Shown here: positions 33,513 to 42,059 of the stretch, in pieces | Layout of the letters: every line of letters starts with the position of its first letter | Numbering within the stretch: position 1 is the first letter of the stretch | NCBI GenBank assembly: GCA_017624835.1 | Contig: JAGAMG010000030.1 | Location: forward strand, 1 to 47,721 | DNA: 47,721 bases | DNA from: Lachnospiraceae bacterium | GTDB lineage: Bacteria; Bacillota; Clostridia; Lachnospirales; Lachnospiraceae | Reading direction: 5' to 3' | Notes under the pieces: generated by a model | Databases searched by the model: none | What the model was told of the DNA's origin: nothing | The model's input: the letters and a program-made list of their open reading frames with translations, nothing else | Translations under genes and position numbers: made by a program

Positions 33513-34391
33513 ATGGTAGATTATATATTTGGAAATTATCTGGTGGAATGTGGTAAGCTCTCCAAGCTGGAGCTACAGCAGGTTTTGCAGACGCAGGATT
33601 CTGTAAGAGTAAAGCTGGGATTGATTGCGGTAGCTGAGGATTTGATGACTCAGGAGCAGGCAGAGGAAATTAATCGTCTGCAGGCTGTTTTGGATAAAAG
33701 ATTTGGTGATATTGCTGTGGATAAGGGATATCTGACCCAGGTACAGGTATTGGAGCTTTTGAAAAAACAGGGGGATACCTGGCTTACTTTTGTGCAGGCA
33801 ATGGTGGATGCAGGCTATGTATCCGCAGAAGAAATGGCATGGCTGTTGGATGATTTCCGAAGAGAGAACGGCTATACAGACGCTCAGATAGAGGATTTTA
33901 AGAGTGATGAGGTGGATCGAATTATTCCTTTGCTACTGCCCAAGGATGCACAAAAGTATAAAGACATAATTTGTACTGTGGTGCGTACCATGGTGCGATT
34001 GATTGACAGACATGTTTATGCCAGCCATGGAGCGTTGGTGGAGGAGATGCCTGTGGAGGATATGGTAAGTCAATGCCTGACAGGAGAGAACGGCTTTATG
34101 GATTGTTTGGCAGAGAGGGACGGAGCGTTGCTAAATACTTGCGCCATCTTTGGACAGGAGGAATTCCCCAGATTAAATATGGATGCCATAGATGCAGCAG
34201 GGGAACTGTTAAATTGTATGAATGGCTTGTATGCCTCCGCACGTAGCAGGGAAGGGCATTTTTTGGAGCTGATGCCCCCGGAATATCGGTTGAATGCCTA
34301 TGGACAGCCCCAAGTGGTAAAGGATGTGTGCAGGATTCCTATTTTTATTGGTAATAAGGGACTCTATTTTGCAGTGGGTGAATTAGTATAA
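33513..34391 (+). CDS. CheX-like chemotaxis protein with N-terminal MshEN-like repeats
   Basis: 292 residues. The first 125 residues hold helical repeats resembling the GspE/MshE N-domain: FGNYLVECGKLSKLELQQ, then RFGDIAVDKGYLTQVQVLEL, matching the R-L-G...G...L...Q pattern that binds c-di-GMP in MshEN domains (residues 63 onward fit best). The C-terminal half resembles CheX/CheC phosphatases, with LNMDAIDAAGELLNCMNGLY and a final beta-strand pair. A CheY gene follows 82 bases later, so it may dephosphorylate that regulator. The c-di-GMP link is inferred from motif likeness alone. Confidence 0.65.
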   Translation: MVDYIFGNYLVECGKLSKLELQQVLQTQDSVRVKLGLIAVAEDLMTQEQAEEINRLQAVLDKRFGDIAVDKGYLTQVQVLELLKKQGDTWLTFVQAMVDAGYVSAEEMAWLLDDFRRENGYTDAQIEDFKSDEVDRIIPLLLPKDAQKYKDIICTVVRTMVRLIDRHVYASHGALVEEMPVEDMVSQCLTGENGFMDCLAERDGALLNTCAIFGQEEFPRLNMDAIDAAGELLNCMNGLYASARSREGHFLELMPPEYRLNAYGQPQVVKDVCRIPIFIGNKGLYFAVGELV

Positions 34392-34473
34392 TTGAAATAG
34401 GATAAGAAAATGGGGTAAGAATATTGTAGAGAAGGAATGAAACAATATTTTAAAGACGGAAGGACGAAAAAAG

Positions 34474-34836
34474 ATGGCATCAATATTAATTGTGGATGAT
34501 TCCAGAACCTCAAGAAGAATTTTAAGAAATATTTTAGAAGCAGGTGGCTTTCAGGTAATCGGAGAAGCCTGTAACGGACAGGAAGCGGTGGAGCTTTATC
34601 AACAGCTTAAACCGGAAATGGTAACCATGGATATCACCATGCCTGTTATGGATGGTTTAGCGGCATTGCAATGTATCAGGGAAAAGGACATCAATGCAAA
34701 GGTTGTTATGATAACTGCAGCGGGGCAAAAGGAAAAAATGACGGAGGCAGTAAAGTATGGTGCCATGGAATTTTTGACCAAGCCTTTTGCGGCAGAGGAT
34801 GTGATTGAGGTAGTGAATAAGGTAGTAGGGAATTGA
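34474..34836 (+). CDS. cheY: CheY-like single-domain response regulator
   Basis: 120 residues, a receiver domain only. Acidic pocket VDDS (Asp 8-9), phospho-acceptor Asp in MVTMDITMPVMDG, Thr in VMITAAGQ, and the invariant lysine in LTKPFAAEDV are all present. It would receive phosphate from a CheA-type kinase not in this window. It pairs with the CheX-like gene upstream. The run of basic residues SRTSRRILRNIL after the acidic pocket is common in this group. Confidence 0.92.
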   Translation: MASILIVDDSRTSRRILRNILEAGGFQVIGEACNGQEAVELYQQLKPEMVTMDITMPVMDGLAALQCIREKDINAKVVMITAAGQKEKMTEAVKYGAMEFLTKPFAAEDVIEVVNKVVGN

Positions 34837-34881
34837 TGATAGCGTTATGGAATTGGCAGAATGGAGATAATATGAAAAAGG

Positions 34882-34930
34882 AAAAGCCGGGTGTGTAGTT
34901 ACCATGGAGTAACAAACATGCCCGGCTTTT
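34882..34930. terminator. Bidirectional terminator between cheY and the suf-like genes
   Basis: AAAAGCCGGG (34882-34891) pairs perfectly with CCCGGCTTTT (34921-34930); an inner GTTAC/GTAAC stem can also form. Confidence 0.85.
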
Positions 34931-34943
34931 GAATTGTTCTTTT

Positions 34944-35861
34944 TTATTTTAGGAAACCATTGACAATTTGTGCTTCCGCCTCTGCTTCGGTCAAGCCCAA
35001 TGTCATCAGCTTGATAATCTGGTCTCCAGCAATTTTGCCGATAGCAGCTTCGTGAATCAAGGCAGCATCCAAATGATTGGCGGTAATTTCCGGAATGGCA
35101 CTGATTTTTGCATTGTCCATAATAATGGCGTCACATTCGGAGTGACCGGCGCAACGGTTATTACCATTGATTTTTGCCAAAAACAATTGCTTGGAATCCT
35201 CTCTGGCAACTGCGCGGGAAATCAGATTTGCACTGGAATCTGCACCATTTAAGTCCACGTTAAAGGAAGATTCTGCATATTGTGTGCCGTGAGTCATCAA
35301 ACGCTCTGTAATAACCAGCTTAGCACCATCAGCCAGACGGGCTTCGGTAAAACGCTTGGTGGAGTCCACACCCTTAATTTGTACGGTTTCCATTTCCATA
35401 TAGCTGTTTTCCCCAAGTTCAAGTACGGTCTGGGGATTCATAATGCGTTCTCCCTTGCCGTCACCGCTGCCGTAATGCTTCTCTACATATTTGATATGGG
35501 AATTCTTTCCCACATAAAAGGTGTGAATGCCATCGTGCTTGCTGGCAAGGTCGCCACCATTGTGGATACCACAGCCTGCCACGATGGTTACATCGCAGTC
35601 ATCCCCAATATGAAAATCATTGTATACCATTTCTGTCAAGCCGCTTTGACTTAACACAACAGGAATGTGAACGCTTTCTCTTTTGGTACCGGACTTGATA
35701 ATGATATCAATGCCTTCCTTATCTTCCTTGGTTACAATATCAATATTGGCAGTGGTATTGCGTCCTGCACTTTGCCCGTTGGCACGAATATTAAAGGCAC
35801 CGGCAGGGATTTCGTGAAGGTCTGCCACCTGCTCAAGTAATGTTTTTTGAATCTCGTCCAT
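34944..35861 (-). CDS. SufB/SufD-like Fe-S assembly scaffold (SmsB type)
   Basis: 305 residues, much shorter than classical SufB (about 470). The beta-helix core is preserved: IHNGGDLASKHDGIHTFYVG, HYGSGDGKGERIMNP, and the C-terminal block GHSECDAIIMDNAKISAIPE with Cys, followed by LIHEAAIGKIAGDQIIKLMT. It pairs with SufC to form the two-subunit minimal system found in many Clostridia and Archaea. It assembles Fe-S clusters in the cytoplasm. No sufS, sufU or sufD is adjacent. It follows sufC by 55 bases on the same strand. Confidence 0.88.
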   Translation of the reverse strand: MDEIQKTLLEQVADLHEIPAGAFNIRANGQSAGRNTTANIDIVTKEDKEGIDIIIKSGTKRESVHIPVVLSQSGLTEMVYNDFHIGDDCDVTIVAGCGIHNGGDLASKHDGIHTFYVGKNSHIKYVEKHYGSGDGKGERIMNPQTVLELGENSYMEMETVQIKGVDSTKRFTEARLADGAKLVITERLMTHGTQYAESSFNVDLNGADSSANLISRAVAREDSKQLFLAKINGNNRCAGHSECDAIIMDNAKISAIPEITANHLDAALIHEAAIGKIAGDQIIKLMTLGLTEAEAEAQIVNGFLK

Positions 35862-35916
35862 ATCTGCCTCACTTATTATTTTTATTCAAATTCTATTTGT
35901 TGTTTTTTTATTAGAT

Positions 35917-36636
35917 TTATTGATAAAACTTACAGCCACCGGTGCCTTTCAAAAGCTCCGGTAAGATGTCTTCCTTTTTGCCCTTTGCCTGAACGCTTCC
36001 GTTTGCAATAACCACGATTTCATCCGCAATATTCAGGATACGCTCCTGATGGGAAATGATAATCAGAGAATTCTCCGAGGTGTCGTGGAGCTCTTCAAAT
36101 ACCTTTATCAGATTGTTGAAGCTCCAAAGGTCAATACCTGCCTCCGGCTCGTCAAATACGGAAAGCGGAGTATTGCGTGCAATAATCGTAGCAATTTCAA
36201 TACGCTTTAACTCACCACCGGACAGACTGGCATCAATTTCCCGGTTAATATAATCTCTGGCGCAAAGTCCTACCTTGGACAAATATTCGCAGGCACCGGC
36301 GGTAGAAATCTTTTCTCCGGCAGCCAACATAATTAAATCCTTTACCTTGATGCCCTTAAAACGCACGGGCTGCTGAAAGGCAAAGCTGATGCCCAGCTTG
36401 GCACGCTCCGTAATACTCATATAGGTAATATCCGTTCCGTTAAAAAGAATACTGCCGGAGGTGGGCTGTTCAATACCCATAATCAATTTAGCAAGGGTAG
36501 ATTTGCCGCCGCCGTTGGGACCGGTAATGGCAGTAAAAGTATGATCATCCAATTTCAGACTGATGTCCTTAATGATTTCTTTTTGCTTTGCATTTTCATC
36601 AGCTACCTGAAAGGAAATATTCTTAAGCTCTAACAT
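35917..36636 (-). CDS. sufC: SufC-like Fe-S assembly ATPase (SmsC type)
   Basis: 239 residues, a soluble ABC ATPase. Walker A is GPNGGGKSTLAKLIMG, the signature SLSGGELKRIEIATIIAR, Walker B LSVFDEPEAGIDLWSF, and the switch histidine is in IIISHQERIL. SufC drives conformational change of its SufB-type partner during cluster assembly. The order C then B fits the minimal system. The start is at AAGAGCTTAAGAATATT reversed; TTACTT-type ribosome site AGAGAGGTTACTT precedes the ATG. An extended -10 (TGGTACAAT, complement near 36684) may be the promoter. Confidence 0.93.
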   Translation of the reverse strand: MLELKNISFQVADENAKQKEIIKDISLKLDDHTFTAITGPNGGGKSTLAKLIMGIEQPTSGSILFNGTDITYMSITERAKLGISFAFQQPVRFKGIKVKDLIMLAAGEKISTAGACEYLSKVGLCARDYINREIDASLSGGELKRIEIATIIARNTPLSVFDEPEAGIDLWSFNNLIKVFEELHDTSENSLIIISHQERILNIADEIVVIANGSVQAKGKKEDILPELLKGTGGCKFYQ

Positions 36637-36738
36637 AAGTAACCTCTCTATGTGTTCCTAAAATAATCAACTTAGAACATTGTACCACAAAAACTTTATT
36701 TACCATACTATTTTTTCAAAAAAATATAAAAAATAGGC

Positions 36739-36767
36739 TTGACATTTTGGAATATAGAGGTTAAAAT
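36739..36767 (+). promoter_or_regulatory. Consensus promoter of tRNA-Arg
   Basis: TTGACA (36739-36744), 17-base spacer, TAAAAT (36762-36767), 29 bases before the tRNA. Confidence 0.7.
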
Positions 36768-36796
36768 AGTCAATGTTGTAAGTGATTGCAACGAAT

Positions 36797-36870
36797 GTGC
36801 GTTTAGCTCAGCTGGATAGAGCGTTTGGCTACGGACCAAAAGGTCGGGAGTTCGAATCTTCTAACGCACG
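36797..36870 (+). tRNA. tRNA-Arg(ACG)
   Basis: 74 bases fold to a full cloverleaf. Acceptor GTGCGTT/AACGCAC; D stem GCTC/GAGC; anticodon stem TTTGG/CCAAA around loop CTACGGA, giving anticodon ACG (read as ICG, for CGU/CGC/CGA); T arm GGGAG-TTCGAAT-CTTCT with two G-U pairs. Discriminator is G. CCA is not encoded. A terminator follows after six bases. Accessory DNA begins just downstream. Confidence 0.96.
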
Positions 36871-36876
36871 CTATTG

Positions 36877-36913
36877 AAAAACCTCGTAAACTCAAGGGTT
36901 TGCGAGGTTTTTT
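36877..36913 (+). terminator. Intrinsic terminator of tRNA-Arg
   Basis: AAAAACCTCGTAAAC (36877-36891) pairs with GTTTGCGAGGTTTTT (36898-36912) with one G-U, loop TCAAGG, then a T-run. Confidence 0.9.
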
Positions 36914-36947
36914 GCTGTGCTTTGGAAAATTCGAAGAAGTCTGTTAG

Positions 36948-36966
36948 CCACATTTTTACCACATTT
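36948..36966 (+). repeat. Tandem CCACATTT repeat beside tRNA-Arg
   Basis: CCACATTT at 36948-36955 and 36959-36966, period 11 bases. The same spacing is seen in the repeat pair after the integrase at 1472-1492. It could be a relic of integrase arm sites at a former attachment region. Confidence 0.3.
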
Positions 36967-37174
36967 AGGCAATGTTTGGGCAAGGTTTTTGCTGTTGCTG
37001 TCTAAACAATTCATTCAGCCATTTGTATATGCAATAGGTAATTACACTTGCTATGACGGATAGTTCAAGTGAATTAGAGAGAATCTTTTTTATTGCAGAT
37101 TTTGTAACGATATAGTAATATAATAATACAGCTATTGGGGAATGATGATTGCTTATGTAAATGGGAAAAGACAA
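36965..37174 (-). pseudogene. Possible remnant of a membrane protein gene (acyltransferase-like tail)
   Basis: 69 codons on the minus strand, hydrophobic in the middle: MSFPIYISNHHSPIAVLLYY, and SVIASVITYCIYKWLNELF near the end. The FPIYISNHHSPI opening and the closing basic tail resemble the last two helices of acyltransferase-3 family proteins. No ribosome site lies before the ATG, and the frame is short, so if real it is a 3' fragment. It could be chance. The rest of 36914-37218 holds nothing else recognisable. Confidence 0.25.
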
Positions 37175-37218
37175 CTTTTAATGTTGTATTATTATAATAT
37201 TTGTGAATGCGTATGATG

Positions 37219-37248
37219 ACCACCAAGGCTTTGGCTTTGGTGGTTTTT
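37219..37248 (+). terminator. Intrinsic terminator upstream of the STAND gene
   Basis: ACCACCAAGGC (37219-37229) pairs with GCTTTGGTGGT (37234-37244), loop TTTG, one G-U, followed by TTTTTGT. It isolates the STAND gene from upstream transcription. Confidence 0.8.
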
Positions 37249-37260
37249 GTATAATTCATT

Positions 37261-37290
37261 TTGTGACATAGAATATTAAAATTATATTAT
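37261..37290 (+). promoter_or_regulatory. Possible promoter of the STAND gene
   Basis: TTGTGA (37261-37266) and TATTAT (37285-37290), 18-base spacer, 46 bases before the start codon. Modest match. Confidence 0.4.
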
Positions 37291-37336
37291 TGTAAATGCC
37301 TAATAAATCAGAAAGATACATATGTGGAGGATGAAT

Positions 37337-40300
37337 ATGCCATTAGAAAAAGGTGGAAGAGCTGACAAAGCGGGTAACAGATATGAGATAAAGTGTATTA
37401 TTTGTGAGTTACTTAATCTTATTAATGAAACCAATTATAGTGTTGTGGTAGAGGCTCTTGGTGAGGACGAGCGGGGCACGGACATTCTTGTTACTTATTT
37501 TGATGGTGTGAAAGAACATCAACAATGTAAAGTTCGTAATGCAAGTAAAGAATATTGGGAAATGTCAGATTTGAAAGCGCGTAAAATACTTAAAACATGG
37601 AAATACCAATTAAGTAGGGACACTAATCGCCAGGTAGCATTGGTTAGTCCTATAGGGTGTACATTTTTAGTGGATTTACATGATAGGGCGCTAAATACCA
37701 ATGGAACCCCAATAGATTTCTATGACATTCAAATAAAAAAGAATAGTAAAGAGTTTGGCAAATTTTATGAAGATTTTTGTGCAGAAATGAATTTGGATTA
37801 CACAGATGAAAAAGATATTTTATCAAGTATCGAGTTTTTGAAGCGGATTAAGTTGAAACAAATATCGGAGTATACAATAAAGGAAAGAATATATGACAAA
37901 ATCGAATTTTATTTTTGTTCAGACAAAAACGCAGTATATAATGCATTGGTAACATTCATTATTGATGGAGATATTTTAGGAAAAGAAATTACTGCATCAA
38001 TATTACTTGATTATTTGGCAGGGCAAAAAATAGAGTTGCGCTTGATGGATGGAGATAAAAGAATTATTCCGCAAATGATTGCAATAAATCAAGAATATAG
38101 AACTAGTTTTAAATCATTAAAAGAAGGTTTAATTCAGAGACGTGAGTTTGAAAAATGTATAGATGCGATAAAAAGTGAGCAGAACCTTATTATTTCAGGA
38201 AATGCAGGATATGGGAAAAGTGGATGTACAGAGGCAATCTTGGATTATTGTGAGAACGAAAAAATACCATACATTGCAATCAAATTAGATAGAAAAATGC
38301 CACATAAAAGTTGTGAAATATGGGGGCAGGAATTAGGATTTCCTGGTTCTATTTCTTATGCGTTGCATTCTATGTCAAAGAATAAGAAAGCTGTTATTAT
38401 TTTAGACCAATTGGATGCATTAAGGTGGACACAGGCAAATTCTAGCGAAGCCTTATCTGTGTGTATGGAGTTAATTAGACAAGTTAGATGTATTAACTAT
38501 GAAAGAACGCAAAAGATAGTAGTGATTTTTGTGTGTAGAGAGTATGACCTACAGAATGATAATAATATAAAAACTTTGTTTAAAACAGAATCGAAGCCAA
38601 TAAAAGATACATGGCATAAGGTGATGGTGCAAAATTTTGATGAAGATGTGGTAAAAAAAATTGTAGGAGATAGGTATGCGAAATTAACTGTAAAAACAAG
38701 ACGATTATTGCAAATACCGAGTAATCTTTATATATGGCAGCATTTGGACGAAGAAGAAACTTATGATGATTGTGTTACAACAAGTCATTTGATTGAAAAA
38801 TGGTATCAACAAATATGCAAAAGAGGTTTGGATGTAGGTGTTCAGGAATCAGTTGTTAAAGCGACACAAGAGCATATTGTAAAGGCATTGGATAAAATGG
38901 GGCGTTTGTATGCACCTAGGAATATCTTAAATGTAGAAGAAACAGGTTTTGATTATTTAATATCAGCAGAGATGATTGTTGTTGATGGTAATAGGGTTGG
39001 TTTTGTACATCAATCAATATTGGATTATTTTATTTCAAAAAGGATGATGGAGCAATATTTCAATGATGTAAGTATTGATGTAATTATAGGAGAGAAAAGC
39101 AAACAATCGCCAAGTAAACGTTATCAAATTCAAATGTTTATGCAAAATCTTCTAGAGTTTGATAGTGCTATTTTTGTGGATGCTGGCAAAAAAATGTTGG
39201 AATCGGACGGAGTAAGATACTATGTCAAGTTTGTCTTTTACGAAATACTTGGTCAAATATTGGAGCCTGATGAAGATATAAAGACATTTATTGTAGAAGG
39301 CTGCAAAAATGACATAAGTGCAAATTATTTACTAAATAATGTCATTTGCGGAAATCAGGCATACGTTAAGATGCTGAGAGAATACGGCATTTTAGATAAA
39401 TGGTTTGAGGATCCCAATAGAAAAAATACAGTATTTATATTGCTTAGAAGTATTAGTCCGAATTTGGATTCGCAAGACGTTGCATTTATTAAAGCGCGTT
39501 CTTTAAAAACTGAAGAGGATGATAAACAGTTTTCAGGATGTTTTTTGCATGATATTATGCGAGAAAGCGATGAATTATTTGAACTTAGAATGATGTTTTA
39601 TGAACATTATCCGGAGTGGGCACAAGAATTATATATAGATATGAAATCTATGATGAAGAACTGTGAAAAGAGAACTATCAGATTAATTTCTTTTTGGTTA
39701 AGGAACAAGATTAAATCAAAAGGAAAAATTATATATCGCTATGAAGAAGAATTGGTAGATGAAAATGATTCATTTTTAGTAGAGAATGGTTGTTATGTGC
39801 TTGACGAATTATTGCCGTATGTACCCTTAGATGATTCTTGGGAAATTCGCTATAGTGAGTGGTCCGGTAGATATATGCATATGCGTGGTCTGGAACGTGC
39901 TACGGTAGGACTTATTAAAAAGGCAAATAAGGCAATTATAAATCAAAATCCAGCTTTATTTTGGTCTTATTATCACCCATATATGGGTAAAAATTATTCG
40001 CTCTTTAATGAGATTATTTTGCATGGATTGCAGTTTTTGCCTAAGTTTTATAGTAACGAAATTATTTTGTATATATCAAGTGATTTGGATAAGAATGCAT
40101 TTGATTATACTAGTGGTAGAGACAACCAATTAGGACTTGTAGCAGAAGTGATTAAAGAGCATGCTGCTTGGTGTGAACAGCCATATTTGAGAACTCTTGA
40201 AAGTGCAATTATAAAATATATTTCACCTATGGCTAGCGAATGGTATAAAAGCAGGATTGAGCAAAATAAGACCAAGGAATATGAGCCAATATACTGGAGT

Positions 40301-41884
40301 TTTTGGGGAGATTTACAGTATCAGCTGCTGCAGTGTATTCCTTGTGAAAAACTTTCCTGTGAAGGCATAAATTTATTAAAAGTACTTGAAAGAAGATTTG
40401 AAGGAAAATCATATCATTATAAAAATGGAGGAGGTCATTCGGGTTGGGTAACGTCTCCGGTATCGGGAAAGAAAATAGGGAAAAAACAATGGCTTCAGAT
40501 AATTACAAATAAGAAATTAAAGAATAGAAAACATTCAAACTGGAAAGAAGTGAAGGGAGGATTTATTGAAAGTTCACTTGAAATGTATTCTAGCGCTTTT
40601 AATTCAGCAGTTAAGGAAGAACCGGAAGCAATGATTCGGATGGTTTTGGAAAACAAAGATACTGTTACGCCAATCTTTATTGATTCATTATATTCCGGTG
40701 CAGAGTTTTCAGAGCACATTAACGAAGTTAATCAACAAACGTGGGAAGAACTGTTTAGAATGTTTTCTTGTGATTTGGAAAGTTATAGAGCGTCATATTT
40801 TTGTGGAATATTAGAGAAAACGAAAATATATACATGGTCACCAGAGGTTATAGAACAATTGAAAAATATAACTCTTAATTATAAAGGGATGACAGAAAAG
40901 TCAGCTTCTGATGAAGATGTAGTGTTTGATAGCGAAAAATTATATAGCAACGCATTAAACAGTGTTAGGGGTAATGCGGTAAGAGCAATAGGTCATTTGT
41001 TATGGGATAAAAGGGAATTGTTTTCGGTGTTTTGTGAAGTGATTGATAAACTTACCTTAGATGATAATCCAGCAATAAAGATGGCTTCGTTCTATGCGTT
41101 ATGGCCATGTTATAATATTGATAAAGAATGGGCAGAGGAGCGAATATTGCGACTGTATGAAGCGGATATTCGACTGGCTGGTTTTCGTGATACTAAGGAT
41201 ATGCTTTTTCGATTATATACTAAATATACGGAACGTGTTCTTTCAATAATAATAAAATGTTATGTGGTAAAGGATAAGCGTCTCATAGAAGTGGGAGGAA
41301 ATTCTTTATGTGAATTTTATATAAGGTTTGGGGAGTTTGAGGAAGTTATTTCAAAAAGTGAAGAAGCGAATGAAGAACAGACAAAAGCGGTACTTCATAT
41401 GGCAGTTCTTTATTTAAAATATGAAGAATATCGTAATAAGTCTAAGGAAATTATACTTAAATATAAAAATTCAGATAATAACGTTGAATTTCCGTTATCA
41501 AAAATATTTTATAATAAATTAGTTGACGTGGAGCAAGATGCTGAGTTTTTATTGGAAATTATGAGATCAAAAGTCAGTAAAAGGATGGTGTATTCTTTTG
41601 TGAGTTTTTTGGAAGAAAATGCGTGCTCAGTTAAAGATTATGCGGAAATTATTCTTTCTTTATGTGAGAGCGTGCTAAAAATGTCAGCTGAAGCAATTGA
41701 AAAACAATGGGGAATTGAATCTGATATCTCTAAGCTTATTATTGCTTTATACGATGAGTGTGCATATTCAGAAAAGGCAGACGATAGACAAATTGCTGAA
41801 AAATGTTTGGAATTATGGGATATTATGTTTGAAAAGCAATTAGGAAGAGTACGAGAAATAAGTCGTCAGTTAATGGAACGGTAA
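37337..41884 (+). CDS. Large STAND-type ATPase with N-terminal nuclease domain, probable anti-phage defence protein
   Basis: 1515 residues, three parts. Residues 1-150 look like a PD-(D/E)XK nuclease of the Cap4/DUF4297 or Mrr kind: GGRADKAGNRYE, then Glu 39, Asp 49 in ERGTD, and QQCK with Lys 65. Residues about 265-590 are a P-loop ATPase: Walker A GNAGYGKS at 288, Walker B AVIILDQLDALRW near 352, and an arginine-bearing VIFVCREYDL. The remaining 900 residues are helical and repeat-like, as in STAND sensors such as Avs. Such proteins detect phage products and cut DNA. GGAGG six bases ahead sets the ATG at 37337. AT-rich codon use contrasts with its neighbours. Function is inferred. Confidence 0.8.
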   Translation: MPLEKGGRADKAGNRYEIKCIICELLNLINETNYSVVVEALGEDERGTDILVTYFDGVKEHQQCKVRNASKEYWEMSDLKARKILKTWKYQLSRDTNRQVALVSPIGCTFLVDLHDRALNTNGTPIDFYDIQIKKNSKEFGKFYEDFCAEMNLDYTDEKDILSSIEFLKRIKLKQISEYTIKERIYDKIEFYFCSDKNAVYNALVTFIIDGDILGKEITASILLDYLAGQKIELRLMDGDKRIIPQMIAINQEYRTSFKSLKEGLIQRREFEKCIDAIKSEQNLIISGNAGYGKSGCTEAILDYCENEKIPYIAIKLDRKMPHKSCEIWGQELGFPGSISYALHSMSKNKKAVIILDQLDALRWTQANSSEALSVCMELIRQVRCINYERTQKIVVIFVCREYDLQNDNNIKTLFKTESKPIKDTWHKVMVQNFDEDVVKKIVGDRYAKLTVKTRRLLQIPSNLYIWQHLDEEETYDDCVTTSHLIEKWYQQICKRGLDVGVQESVVKATQEHIVKALDKMGRLYAPRNILNVEETGFDYLISAEMIVVDGNRVGFVHQSILDYFISKRMMEQYFNDVSIDVIIGEKSKQSPSKRYQIQMFMQNLLEFDSAIFVDAGKKMLESDGVRYYVKFVFYEILGQILEPDEDIKTFIVEGCKNDISANYLLNNVICGNQAYVKMLREYGILDKWFEDPNRKNTVFILLRSISPNLDSQDVAFIKARSLKTEEDDKQFSGCFLHDIMRESDELFELRMMFYEHYPEWAQELYIDMKSMMKNCEKRTIRLISFWLRNKIKSKGKIIYRYEEELVDENDSFLVENGCYVLDELLPYVPLDDSWEIRYSEWSGRYMHMRGLERATVGLIKKANKAIINQNPALFWSYYHPYMGKNYSLFNEIILHGLQFLPKFYSNEIILYISSDLDKNAFDYTSGRDNQLGLVAEVIKEHAAWCEQPYLRTLESAIIKYISPMASEWYKSRIEQNKTKEYEPIYWSFWGDLQYQLLQCIPCEKLSCEGINLLKVLERRFEGKSYHYKNGGGHSGWVTSPVSGKKIGKKQWLQIITNKKLKNRKHSNWKEVKGGFIESSLEMYSSAFNSAVKEEPEAMIRMVLENKDTVTPIFIDSLYSGAEFSEHINEVNQQTWEELFRMFSCDLESYRASYFCGILEKTKIYTWSPEVIEQLKNITLNYKGMTEKSASDEDVVFDSEKLYSNALNSVRGNAVRAIGHLLWDKRELFSVFCEVIDKLTLDDNPAIKMASFYALWPCYNIDKEWAEERILRLYEADIRLAGFRDTKDMLFRLYTKYTERVLSIIIKCYVVKDKRLIEVGGNSLCEFYIRFGEFEEVISKSEEANEEQTKAVLHMAVLYLKYEEYRNKSKEIILKYKNSDNNVEFPLSKIFYNKLVDVEQDAEFLLEIMRSKVSKRMVYSFVSFLEENACSVKDYAEIILSLCESVLKMSAEAIEKQWGIESDISKLIIALYDECAYSEKADDRQIAEKCLELWDIMFEKQLGRVREISRQLMER

Positions 41885-41912
41885 TATTTATATGTTTTTT
41901 TCAGAAGATTTA

Positions 41913-41941
41913 TTGACTTTTAATGCTACCGTGGGTATATT
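41913..41941 (+). promoter_or_regulatory. Promoter of the structured leader and NYN gene
   Basis: TTGACT (41913-41918), 17-base spacer, TATATT (41936-41941). The predicted start is about 41948, at the base of the first hairpin. Confidence 0.6.
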
Positions 41942-41943
41942 AT

Positions 41944-42044
41944 AAATATGAATCCACATTTGTGGTGTTCATATTTGTTGAGAGTATATCCCTAGTAGTA
42001 ATCCTCCCACCATAAGGGAAGTGATGAATCTAGGGATATTTTTT
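41944..42044 (+). ncRNA. Structured leader or small RNA ending in a terminator
   Basis: About 100 bases with two stems. Hairpin 1 pairs AAATATGAA (41944-41952) with TTCATATTT (41968-41976), with inner CCAC/GTGG. Hairpin 2 pairs ATATCCCTAG (41986-41995) with CTAGGGATAT (42030-42039), with an inner CCC/GGG around 42006-42018, and is followed by six T (42039-42044). The NYN ribosome site begins three bases later. It is thus either an attenuator for the NYN gene or an independent small RNA. No known riboswitch class was recognised. Confidence 0.55.
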
Positions 42045-42059
42045 ACAAAGGAGAATGAA

